Source: Isoetes taiwanensis
Lineage: Eukaryota; Streptophyta; Lycopodiopsida; Isoetales; Isoetaceae
Direction: 5' to 3'
DNA: 64,000 nucleotides
Assembly: GCA_021234155.1 (NCBI GenBank)
Contig: JAJEKV010000013.1
Coordinates: forward strand, 18,991,600-19,055,599
The notes under the pieces are model-generated. The model was not told the origin of the DNA. It did not search any database and saw only the letters and a list, made by a program, of their open reading frames with translations. The first letter of the stretch is position 1. Each line of letters begins with the position of its first letter. Of this stretch, positions 10,810-19,870 are shown in pieces. The position numbers and the translations under genes are program-made.

Positions 10810-12394
10810 CCCCCAAACTGACCGACAAATGAAATAGAAACGGAATTATAAAAACGAGACTAAGCAAGATGGCAACATCCAACTGGAAAAAAAATGGTCA
10901 ACAAGATCCCTATAGACCAAAGAATATTTTTAAGACCAAGCCATACAAACCAATACCCCCCTAAGAAAAACCTTAGCAGCATCTAAAACAACCAAAACAT
11001 GGTCTAACACATTAAATTAAAAAAGCAAGCTAAAGAAATCACTAAAAAAGAGGCGACGGGGATATCGGGCCCGGGGAACCTTGGACCACCCGAACTTGTT
11101 GGGATACCCAGACCCCATAACCCCCAAAAAACGCAGGTCGGGTCTGCGCTCAATTCCAGCGGCCGACCTGAGGTCGGACGGCCCAAACTACCGATTCCAT
11201 CTTGATTCCGCCACAAATCCAGCTGCAGAGGGATGCTAGGGGAAGGAAACAAGTGAAGGATCCAATTTAAAGGCCGAGGAGGTGATCAAGAAGGCGAAAA
11301 GAAGCAGGCCAGGAGCAACCCAAGATTTAAAACAAAAGAATCAGAGCAGAAGGCGATTGAGACTGAAAAAACAAACATGAACAAGCACGAAAACTGTAGA
11401 AAGAACAAGCCAAGGGAAGAACAACAAACTCCACTTGGTTTTGGGGATCGGATCTTCAAGAGCACCATGATCCATAAGGAATGGTATCTCCGAGCCCAAT
11501 CCATTTGAAGAAACCAGAGAACAGTACTTGAATGAGAGAATAAGCAGTAGGAAACTCTTGGAACAAAGAGAATTCAGCTCAGAGAAAACACTGATGTTGT
11601 TGCTTTGCAAAGGACCTTTCCCTAGAATATGTTGTACTTGCTTCATTGTAAGACAATACATTCAACTTCAATATATACAAAAGCACTTTATAGGAATTGT
11701 GAAACCTGATCCCTCTGAGGCATTTGAATGCGACAAGCATCTTAGATGGACATGCATAATCTATAGAGACTAAAAGGGGTAAAACGAAAGGTATATTGCC
11801 TAAGAGTCTTTAAAATCTACTTGTAGCAGTTGGAGCTTCTAGACCTGCAATACATATACAAGGATTACTTGAGATAAAATGACATGTGTACATTCATGTG
11901 TAGTCTTTTCATATAACGTTTCCAGCAACCTATCTATCTTGGTCACAACAACAAGAAACATTCATAGTAATATCTTCATTAAGCTTAATACACTCCATTA
12001 TAATCTCAAAAATCTGCTCATCTATCTTGTCTGGTTGATCACTAAATGCCCTACTTCTTTCTTTCATTCATAAATCCTATCTGGAATGGACCACAAGAAA
12101 ACATTATCATACATTGCAACAATCTGAATATTGAGGTATGGAAACAAATCATAACCTGTTTTTAGGATCTAAAATAGGCATGCGTTTCATGTCTTTTGCC
12201 GCAAGATGAAAATTATCATCTTCTACATAGCTTTTTTCCATGGCTGATGCTTACTTTTTGAACGCAGCTGGATTGCTTTCCTATAATATTTAACTTCAAT
12301 TCACAGGCTACATTATTTGAAATGTCAGCTATCGTAAGCTATATGGATTTCTCTTTCTCTTCTTCAAGGAATTTCTTGTCCAATTCAATGCACC
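10810..12394. other. No gene recognised
   Basis: GC-rich, low-information DNA at about 11050-11230 (containing CCGACCTGAGGTCGGACGG) is followed by AT-richer DNA. The 11600-11700 part (ATACATTCAACTTCAATATA, GGAACAAAGAGAATTC) looks LTR-like in composition, but no partner copy was found. Confidence 0.4.
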
Positions 12395-12527
12395 TTTGAT
12401 CTGGTTATCATATTCTGAAGGATATGTTAATGCATACATCTGGGGTGTGCATAATATTTGCATGTTTTAATTCCATTGTCTCAATGATTTGGAATGTTTT
12501 AAATCTCTACTCAATGCTTTTCTTTGT
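12395..12527 (+). repeat. Inverted copy of 31407-31547
   Basis: The block TGGTTATCATATTCTGAAGG ... GGGGTGTGCATAATATTTGC ... CAATGCTTTTCTT matches the reverse complement of 31407-31547 across its length with scattered substitutions. The second copy lies 0.6-0.75 kb upstream of the copia PBS, so this may be copia LTR or LTR-flanking sequence. Confidence 0.7.
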
Positions 12528-12861
12528 ACATTATGTAAATTTTAAATTGAACTTGTGTTTGGTCCTATAAGAAGCAATTTCTTTTGGAAGAAAGGAGCTA
12601 GGAGAGTGGAAATGTCATATGCCACGCATATTCCATTTGGAAGATGGAGATTTTGGGAGACGGATGATTTAAAGGCTGTGACTTACTAGGGATGAGTAAC
12701 AACGTAAAGGCCTTATAAATTACTAAGATTTTATTTGTGCAACTGGTTGAAACTCGAATGAGATGAATGCATGTAGTTACAGAATGTTTTAGGGATTGTA
12801 GGGCCTTCATGTCTTTGAACGCTGTAAGAATCCTTTTTTACACCCTTTTTCCTTCCTTTTT

Positions 12862-13016
12862 ATGGCCAAACACATGTTCCGGCTTATCTTGGCTGGAGAT
12901 GCTGCAGAGGTCTCTGATTATTGGAGTGTCCAAGGTTTCATGAGTGAAATGAGGAGCCTGAGAAAGATGGTGCTGCATATGTTGATGGTAGACCAAATAC
13001 GTTCAGAGGTTTCAGC
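12862..13016 (+). pseudogene. Small ORF interrupted by the chromovirus
   Basis: An ORF starting MAKHMFRLILAGDAAEV is open to the chromovirus target site at 13016. If the element and one TSD copy are removed, reading continues at 18951 as SAMLQIEILHLRR and stops, giving a predicted 65-70 residue peptide. It has no recognised domain and could equally be a chance ORF. Confidence 0.25.
13012..13016. repeat. Target-site duplication TCAGC, left
   Basis: Five bases immediately before the 5' LTR are identical to 18946-18950 after the 3' LTR, as expected for gypsy integrase. Confidence 0.95.
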
Positions 13017-13111
13017 TGTGACGACCATACGGATATTCGTATCATACGAACATTATACTCGTATGTACAAAAGATGGTCGTCACACGGATGCAAAACGGT
13101 AGTTGCACAAG

Positions 13112-13174
13112 ATAGGGTTTGACCTCACAACCTTCCAGTTGCGAGTCTCACACCGTTGCCAAGTGCGCTACCAA
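13112..13174 (-). repeat. tRNA-like sequence inside the 5' LTR
   Basis: The minus strand reads GGTAGCGCACTTGGCAACGG (A-box-like, starting at 13174) and, after an anticodon-arm-like ACTCGCAACTGG, a B-box-like AGGTCAAACCC (about 13125-13115). The 3' LTR copy (18602-18541) keeps a better B box (GAGTTCAAATCC). A motif GTCCCACATATG (13218-13207) resembling the plant snRNA upstream element and an AATAAATATT TATA-like run (13182-13173) precede it on the same strand. Confidence 0.55.
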
Positions 13175-13320
13175 TATTTATTGAAGACATTCCTTCACGA
13201 CTTCCTCATATGTGGGACTATCTCCAGGAGGTTCTAGAATATTCTAGAACCTAAATGCATGAGAGACACTTGGCGTGATCTCATCCATTGGAGTGGCACG
13301 ATCCTGACCGTTGGCTTAGA

Positions 13321-13364
13321 TATATAAGGAGGCACCTCCTTCTTGTCAAACCATTCCGGTTCAA
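13321..13364 (+). promoter_or_regulatory. LTR TATA box and inferred transcript start
   Basis: TATATAAGG at 13321-13329 is followed 32 bases later by ATTCCGGTTCAA (13353-13364). A start at about 13353 would place this 12-mer at the very 5' end of the genomic RNA. The start site is inferred from TATA spacing. Confidence 0.6.
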
Positions 13365-13530
13365 CGCCAGTCTTGAGCCTTCTAGGCATGTGTTCCCGCT
13401 TGCCTTCGGGCCATTGTATTCTTGATTCCTGTTCATATATCAGATTCTTTGCCGATCTTGGCATATTTCTTCCGTATTTCTTGCGTATTTTCCACGTATT
13501 TTCCTTGTTTTCGTGTAGGTTCATGACAGT

Positions 13531-13542
13531 TTGAACCGGAAT
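13531..13542 (+). other. Self-complementary primer-binding site
   Basis: Two bases after the 5' LTR lies TTGAACCGGAAT, the exact reverse complement of ATTCCGGTTCAA at the inferred RNA 5' end. No tRNA-type TGG... primer site is present at this position. This matches the Tf1/sushi mechanism, in which the RNA 5' end folds back and primes minus-strand synthesis (established for Tf1). Confidence 0.75.
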
Positions 13543-13609
13543 CCCTTACCGATTCTTGCCTGCTCTGATCCTAAGTATTTTTTTGCTCGTATTTGGTGAT
13601 TTTATATCT

Positions 13610-14566
13610 ATGGAGGAGGTTTCGATGTTATTACAGCAGGTCCAGCAGCTTGTTCAAGTATGCCTGCAGTTGCAGTTGGACAATAAAGAGCTTAAAGAAC
13701 GTGTTGCTTCACATGAATATGCTTCTAGTTCCGGATTGAGGCTATCAAAGCCTAAGATCAGCCTGCCAGAGAAGTTTGACGGCACTCGGTCCAAGCTCCG
13801 TGGTTGTTTGAATCAGATCAGGCTTGTGATCCAGCTCCACCCTCATAGATATCCCACGGCCCAGGAACAAGTTGGGCTGATTGGTTCTCTTCTCACAGGG
13901 CCAGCTCTAAGTTGGTTTGCTCCTTTATTAGAGAAAGGAGCCTCAGAGTTGCAAGATTTTGCTGCGTACACTGCAGAGCTCGTGGCATGCTTTGGAGACA
14001 CTAATCGTCAGCGCACAGCAGTCGTAAAACTTTGCAATCTAAGGCAAGGCTCTCGCCCAGCTTCAGTATATGCATCATAATTTCGTCAAATTGCGGTAGA
14101 TACTGCCTGGGATGATGTTGCACTTCGAGATTGTTTCCGAAGGGGGTTACGTGAGGATGTCAAGGATATATTGTTGTCTATGGAAGATCCTCAGACTCTG
14201 GAAGAAGCCATCAGATTTGCAGTTCGATGTGTTAATCGGCTCTTCAAGCATAGGCAAGAGAGACGTAGTCAGGTCTTCCCAATCATGCAAACGCCTGTAG
14301 CTACGCCCTCCCCGGTGTCATCAGTAGAATCCAGCAGGTCAGGACCTGAGCCTATGCAGATTGATCGGGCAGTTCGAGGACCTTTATCTGCCGCTGAGAA
14401 GCAGCATCGAAGAGAGGCTAACCTTTGCCTCTACTGTGGAGGAGCTGGTCATATTGCTCGTGGATGCCCGATGAAGTGCCCAAGTCAGTCGAAAAACTTA
14501 AGGGCGAGTAGTAGGAGTCTCTCGTTGGCTGGCCTTCTTTTCTTAGACTCCTTCCGTATTTCTTGA
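13610..14566 (+). pseudogene. Chromovirus gag (one internal stop)
   Basis: The nucleocapsid/capsid protein that packages element RNA. The start chosen is ATG at 13610 (MEEVSMLLQQVQQLVQ), 68 bp after the primer site. An N-terminal coiled-coil-like segment (VQQLVQVCLQLQLDNKELKE) is followed by the capsid core (FDGTRSKLRGCLNQIRL, LTGPALSWFAPLLE, FRQIAVDTAWDDVALRDCFR, GLREDVKDILLSM). The C-terminus carries a CCHC knuckle, CLYCGGAGHIARGC. The frame is continuous except for a TAA at 14078-14080, which could be CAA to TAA. The KFDGTR...GPALSWF pattern fits sushi/Tf1-type gags. Confidence 0.9.
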
Positions 14567-14567
14567 C

Positions 14568-14945
14568 ATGTTTATTCCATCGGATAAGGTCAGCAAGGCA
14601 TTCTTCATCCCGATATCATTGAAATCAGAAGTTGGAGGATTGCAAGTGTTGGCGCAACTTGATTGTGGTGCAAATGCTTGTTTTATGGATAGTGCGTTCG
14701 CCAGTAAGCACGCCATCCCTAGAACCAAGGTTGAGCACCCTAGTTCTGTCGAAGTGATTGATGAACGAGAGATCTCCTCGGGTGCAGTCACAAAATGTAC
14801 TGCACCTCTTGAGGTTTTGTTCGAAGGAGTTTCTTGTAGTATTTCCTTCAATCTCATTGCTAGCCCTCATGCGCCAATAGTCTTGGGTCTGCCCTGGCTC
14901 AAGCTACATAACCCACAGATTGATTGGCGTACTAGATCATTTTGA
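14568..14945 (+). pseudogene. Chromovirus aspartic protease
   Basis: Lies in the +1 frame relative to gag. The active site reads LDCGANACFMD (DSGA family, with C for S), and the end carries the VLGLPWLKLHNPQIDW flap-to-RT linker motif. It would process the polyprotein. The frame closes at 14945 just before the low-complexity linker, so protease and RT are now separated. Confidence 0.85.
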
Positions 14946-15129
14946 TTTGCTGGTTCTAGCTCTAGTTCGGTTAAATGCTCAAGTCGAGGTCTCTACACCA
15001 ACATCGACTTCGATCCGTGCGGTATGAAGTGGGCCTCGATTCGGTCCTTGTTGTTCCATGTTACGATCGACTCTTGCCTCTGCTCGGTTTCATGCCCCAT
15101 TCTCGACCATATTTTTATGATGTCCCAGC

Positions 15130-15320
15130 TCAGCCCGGTTTTGCTCCTGCTCGGTTCCGTTTCTACTCAAGCTCCAGTTCTTGCTCGATCCACTGCTCCT
15201 GCTCCAGTTCTTGCTCAGTCCCTGCTCCTGCTCCGGTTCTTGCTCAGTTCAGTTCTTGTTTTACGCCACGGTTCTTGTTCGATCCCTCCGCCACGTTCCT
15301 GCTCCACTCCCCTTTTGTAG
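15130..15320 (+). repeat. Low-complexity CTGCTC/GGTTCTTGCTC tract in the protease-RT linker
   Basis: Irregular repeats of GCTCCAGTTCTTGCTC-like units, which in one frame encode Pro/Ala/Val/Leu-rich repeats, fill the linker. They look like local slippage expansion within this copy. Confidence 0.7.
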
Positions 15321-15429
15321 AGGTTTCTTCATGCCCTCGGGCCAGATCTCAAAGATTTCTCTTCAGTTTGATAAATCTAGAAGGCAAGATCCAAGTTCGT
15401 TTTTGCAATCCAAGTTCATCCGTCGACTA

Positions 15430-17932
15430 GCTCGGCACCAAATAAGCCCAATGCTCCTAGATAAATATGGCAATTTCTCCGATGTTTTTGACAAAGTCAA
15501 AGCCAGAAACTCCCAAAGCATCGTCCATATGATTGTCCTATTGATTTACAAAATGGGACGCCATATGGTCCGATATATGGTCTATCTCCGCCGAAGTTGA
15601 AGGTTTTATGGGATTATATTGAAGAGAATCTAGCCACCGGCTTCATTCGACATTCTCGGCCCCTGCTGAGCTCCTATCTTCTTTGTCAAAAAGAAGGATG
15701 ATTTGCTACTTACTGGTCATTGATTATCGCGCCTCAACAAAATCACAAAGGTCGAATCGATATCCGCTTCCTCCGATCCCGAGTTGTTGGAGCCGACTTC
15801 AAGGTGCGCGATTATTTAACGTAAGATTGATCTTCGAGGTGCCTACAATCTTATTCGATCCGAGGGTGATGAGTGGAAAACAAAATTTTTCCTACTCGGT
15901 ATGGCCATTTCGAAAGTACACGCTATGCCGCTTTGGACTTACCAATGCTCCGCAAGATTCCAAAGATATGGCCAATGATGTTTTTCGAGAGTTCTTAGAC
16001 ACTTTTGTTATCATCTATCCGATGATATTCTTATTTATTCTAAGACTCTCAAGAACATGAGAGGCATGTTCGACAAAGTTCTTCGAAGCTTCGTGAGCAT
16101 GGGCTATATGCCGACTTGAGAAGTGTCGGGCCGAAAGGTGATAATGTGAAGTTCCTTGGCTATCGATCACTCCACATGGAGTCTCTATGGACCCCGGTGC
16201 TGTTAGCACTGTTTTGGAGTGGCAAAACACCTTCATCCGCTCGAGATGTTCAGTTTTTTCGCGGGTTTGCCAATTTCTATCGGCGTTTCATTCGGGATTA
16301 TTCGGAGATTGCCCTTCCTTTGACACGCCTCACGGTTAAGGACGTGCCATTTGAATGGACTGTAGAAGCAAAATATGCTTTCGTTACCCTGAAGCATGCT
16401 TTCACCACGGTGCCGCTTCTTGCTCATGCGCATCCTTTGGCGCCATATGTTGTCGGCGTAGATGCTTCGATTTTAAACGCTTTGGTGGGATCCTATCATA
16501 GGAGGAGGATGACCATGAATTGCATCCAATCGCCTATCACTCACGGAAGTTTCAGGCTGGTGAGATCAACTATCCCATTTATGACAAGGAGTTGTTGACA
16601 ATAGTGGATTCTTTCGAGGAGTGGAGACGCTTCGAGGGATCTCCTTATAAGGTCACAACTACACGATCATCGAAATCTAGAACATTTTAGTCCGCTTTCG
16701 AAAGTGCTCAACCGTCGCCAAAGGGCCGATGGCATACTCAAGTATTATCCCTATTGATTTCGGATCAAGTATGCCTCGGATCCCTCCAAGGAAGCCTCAT
16801 GCTTTGTCTCGATGTTCCTACCTTGAGCCCAAGCTAGGTGATCCCGTGATTCGACCAGCAATCACAAGGTTATTCTAGGGCCCCATTGGTTCCAAATTAT
16901 GGCCCTCACTTTGTTCGAGAGGCCTCATGATATGGCCTTGTTGAGTCCTCTGCTCGAGCATCTCGCCCCTCCGATCTATTGGCTCAAGATGTATTCTCAC
17001 GCCTTGGCTCGCATCATCTTCAGAAGAAATGCGATCGTGACTATGGTCGCTTTGAGGTTCGAGATGGACTCCGGTTCCATGATGAGCTTCTGTATGTGCC
17101 AGATGGTGCTTCTAGGCTTCGTTCTCCAGGCCATGATTCACCTATGGCCGGACACTTTGGAGTAGCCAAGACTCTTGAACTTATTAGTCGAGAGTATTGG
17201 TGGCTTTGAACTTCGTCTCTGGTCGAGGCTTTTATTCGATCCCGTGACATCTGGCCGCCGAGCCGAAGGTTCCAAGGCATCTTCCTCATGGCCTTCTTCA
17301 GCCACTGCCGGTACCAGATGGACCTTGGAAGAGCATTTCTATAGACTTTATTCCGGAGTTGCCGGGTCGGAGTTATGATGCCATCATGGTGGTTGTTGAT
17401 CGCTTTTCTAAGATGGCTCATTTTATTCCCCGCGAACGCCACCATCACCAAAGTGGGGAACAACGGATCTTCTTCTTCGTGGAAGTAGTCGACTTCACGG
17501 TTTGTCTGATACTATCGCCGTGATCGTGGACCCGAATTTAAATGTTTTGGAAGCGGCTTTTAGAGTTATTGCATATTGACCGTCATCGACATCTGGTCAT
17601 CATCCGTAAAGTAATGGGCGGGCGGAGCGCACTAATCGGACTGGAGCAATATTTAAGGTGCTTTATCAGTTACCGCCAGGATGATTGGGTCGACTATCTT
17701 CCACTAGCCGAGTTTGCCTATATAATAACTTCGGTACATGCTTCCACCGGCCGCCGACTCCATTCTTTCTAAACTCCGGTCAAGATCCTCGCGGTCCCTT
17801 AAAAGTCAGCCGGCAAGAACTTCGATCAATCCTAGTGCCGGAGTCTCGACTTGAGAAACTCGTGCTCTTCAATCGGATCTTCAACATCATCTTCACCGAA
17901 AGCAATGAACGCTATATCGGCATTATGCTGAT
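15430..17932 (+). pseudogene. Chromovirus RT, RNase H and integrase core (heavily frameshifted)
   Basis: The RT start (DVFDKVKAR, PYGPIYGLSPPKLK, EENLATGFIRHS) at about 15480-15650 leads to a damaged palm (LIYSKTLKEHERH-like words, 16030-16070; VKFLGYRS, 16148). RNase H and its connection follow (FFRGFANFYRRFIRDYSEIA, VPFEWTVEAKYAFVTLKHAF, then YDKELLTIVD at about 16580). Integrase shows GRFEVRDGLRFHDELLYVPD, then SPMAGHFGVAKTLELISREY (17130-17200), [16 protein letters not shown] (17385-17432) and the DDWVDYLPLAEFAY end (17683). More than ten frame breaks are needed to read this order, so the enzyme is dead. Confidence 0.85.
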
Positions 17933-18448
17933 TTGTATCGGCGGGAAGCTCCTAAGTTCCACGCTGGTGACCTTTGTCGGCTTCTTCGTAGGGACCTTCC
18001 TACCTCACGTCCCTGCAATAAGCTTGACTATCGTCGCCTTGGTCCTTACCGGATCACGGCTCAGATCAGCAATGTAGCATTCCGGCTCAAGCTCCCTCCA
18101 GCTGTTTGGCTTCATCCAGCAATTCATGTTTCTCTATTGGAGCCCTATACAGCCAATACTTTCCCAGATTGCGTTCCTCCGCCGCCACCACCCGTAGAAA
18201 TTGATGATCATGAGGAGTTCGAGGTTCGAGAGATTCTGGACTCCAAGTTTCTTCATCGTCAATTGTATTACTTTGTCGATTGGGAAGGTTACTCGCCAAG
18301 TGATAGAACCTGGGAGCCTGCCAAGAATCTGAGTAATGCTCCTGATAAAATTGCGGATTTTCACCAACGTTACCCGGATAAGCCCAGTTTGAGTACTCCG
18401 GCACCAGCTCCGAGGACTCGTCGCCGTCGTAGGAGGGGGATGGTGTGA
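17933..18448 (+). pseudogene. Chromovirus integrase C-terminus with chromodomain
   Basis: This 171-codon open stretch is the best preserved part of pol. It has the GPYRI-type module (LDYRRLGPYRITAQI, VWLHPAIHVSLLEPY) and a proline run (PPPPPP), then a canonical chromodomain at about 18205-18385: EEFEVREILDSK, YYFVDWEGYSPSDRTWEP, then DFHQRYPDKP. The aromatic cage positions (F of FEV, W of VDW, W of TWEP) are all present. Such domains steer integration to methyl-histone chromatin (known for fungal chromoviruses). The stop TGA (18446-18448) lies inside the first bases of the 3' LTR. Confidence 0.92.
18431..18443 (+). other. Polypurine tract
   Basis: AGGAGGGGGATGG directly precedes the 3' LTR and would prime plus-strand synthesis. 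Confidence 0.8.
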
Positions 18449-18945
18449 CGACCATACGGATATTCGTATCATACGAACATTATACTCGTATCTACAAAAG
18501 ATGGTTGTCACACGGATGCAAAAGGATAGTTGCACAAAACAGGATTTGAACTCGCAACCTTCCAGTTGCGAGTCTCGCACCCTTGCCAAGTGGGCTACCA
18601 ATATTTGTTGAAAACATTCATTCACGACTTTCTCATATGTGGGACTATCTCCAAGAGGTTTTAGAATATTCTAGAACCTAAATGCATGACACTTGACGCG
18701 ATCTCATCCATTGAGTGGCGTGATCCTGACCGTTGGCTTAGATATATAAGGAGGCACCTCCTTCTTGTCAAACCATTTCAGTTCAACGCCAGTCTTGAGC
18801 CTTCTAGGCATCTGTCTCGTGTTCCCACTTGCCTTCGAGCCATTGTATTCTTGATTCCTGTTCATATATCAGATTCTTTGCCGATCTTGGCATATTTCTT
18901 GCGTATTTTCCACGTATTTTCTTGTTTTTGCGTAGGTTCATGACA
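18444..18945 (+). repeat. 3' LTR of the chromovirus
   Basis: Near-full-length match to 13017-13528, including the tRNA-like block (minus strand 18602-18541), the USE-like GTCCCACATATG (18645-18634) and the TATATAAGG box. It is followed by TSD TCAGC (18946-18950). The start-site 12-mer has become ATTTCAGTTCAA. Confidence 0.95.
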
Positions 18946-19538
18946 TCAGCAATGCTGCAGATAGAGATCCTTCATTTGCGAAGATAAGTTCCTTTCTTTT
19001 GTTGCGTAAACTTTGAATTCCTGTTTCGGCTCATCATCTCTATTGATATCGTTATCCAGTTTATTGATGGACTGGACGTCATCTATGTGGTTAATTTGCC
19101 TAGCAGACACAATAACAATCCAGACATACAGCATTGGGTAGCAGCAAAAGGAGTGCTAAGATATTTGAAGGGAACAATTGAACATGGCATCTATTTTATG
19201 CCGAGCCAAGGAGATGAATTGATTGGGTACGCTGATGCAGATTGGAAAGGAGACATAAATAATAGAAAATCGACATCTGTATATGTCTGCAAGATTGGCA
19301 ACACGACAATATCCTGGGCAAGCAAAAAGCAAGAGTGTGTGGCCAAGTCTAGTGCAAAAGCTCGTGGCAATGTCTCCAGCAACATCGGAAATTAAATGGC
19401 TGCGGAGAATACTCAAAGAATTAGGCCATGCAAACAAGAAGGCTACCACATTATATTGTGATAATAAAAGTGGAGTTGCAACGAGCAAAAATCCCACTTA
19501 GGACGAAGCATATAGAGGTACGTCATCACTTCATAAGA

Positions 19539-19590
19539 TAAGATAAGATAAGATCGATTTTTACGTCCACGGGAACCCAACGGGTTATGG
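19539..19590 (-). mobile_element. 52-bp SINE-like insertion in copia RNase H
   Basis: Removing these 52 bases restores the copia reading CATAAGA|GACGAAG (HHFIRDEVKKG). The insert holds (AGATA)n, a T-run, ACGTCCACG and the hairpin AACCC-AAC-GGGTT. On the minus strand it reads as a SINE 3' domain with a (TTATC)n tail. It is homologous to 2681-2733. Confidence 0.6.
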
Positions 19591-19681
19591 GACGAAGTCA
19601 AGAAAGGAGAAGTTGAGGTAAAACATGTTGCAACAAATTGCGACGAAGTCGAGAAAGGAGAAGCTGAGGTAAAACATGTGT
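19591..19681 (+). repeat. 51-bp tandem duplication at the copia 3' end
   Basis: GACGAAGTC(A/G)AGAAAGGAGA...AAACATGT occurs at 19591 and again at 19642, exactly 51 bp apart, with two substitutions in the first 40 bases. Confidence 0.85.
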
Positions 19682-19870
19682 GCCTAGAAAGTCCCATGTA
19701 ACCTTCATGTGTAGACCTTTTGTGTGTGATTATTTTGTCATAGTTTTCTCGAAGCTTCCTTCACTTATTATTTTTTCTATGCTACATTTCTCATGGCTTG
19801 TACTGCTTTTGTGTAACTTCAAAGACGCTAAAGCATTAGTCTGCTGCTAGTAGCTACCATGTAGTGCAAC

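Larger units (their letters stand above)
13017..13528 (+). repeat. 5' LTR of the chromovirus
   Basis: Starts TGTGACGACCAT and ends TTCATGACA. It holds a 12-bp inverted repeat at its left edge (13017-13028 and 13074-13085) and a nested TTCGTA-TCA-TACGAA palindrome. It also has a minus-strand tRNA-like block (13174-13112) and a TATA box TATATAAGG (13321). The transcript start is inferred at about 13353, where the sequence ATTCCGGTTCAA begins. Confidence 0.95.
13017..18945 (+). mobile_element. Chromovirus (Ty3/gypsy with chromodomain), complete with LTRs and TSD
   Basis: A 5.93-kb element bounded by 512- and 502-bp LTRs (both TGTGACGACC...TTCATGACA) and flanked by the 5-bp direct repeat TCAGC (13012-13016 and 18946-18950). 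Internal order is self-complementary primer site, gag, protease, RT, RNase H, integrase, chromodomain, polypurine tract. This order with a C-terminal chromodomain defines chromoviruses. The canonical chromodomain and self-priming layout point to the Tf1/sushi/Tcn1-like group, reported in fungi, vertebrates and non-seed plants (from memory). Numerous frameshifts in RT-IN make it inactive. Many LTR differences are transitions at CG sites, for example CCGG in the 5' LTR against TCAG in the 3' LTR, which suggests an age spent under methylation. Confidence 0.95.
19070..19682 (+). pseudogene. Ty1/copia polyprotein 3' end (RNase H)
   Basis: Motifs in order are HWVAAKGVLRYLKGTIEHG, YADADWKGDINNRKSTS, ISWASKKQECVAKSS, ATSEIKWLRRILKELG, LYCDNKSGVATSKNP and RTKHIEVRHHFIR. 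The last is split by a frameshift and a 52-bp insertion, then EVKKGEVEVKHVATN. These are the copia RNase H catalytic blocks. The expected QxADIFTK end is replaced by a 51-bp tandem duplication. The 5' part is missing, as sequence becomes unrelated left of about 19070. It is convergent with the minus-strand copia at 23285-25999. Confidence 0.9.
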
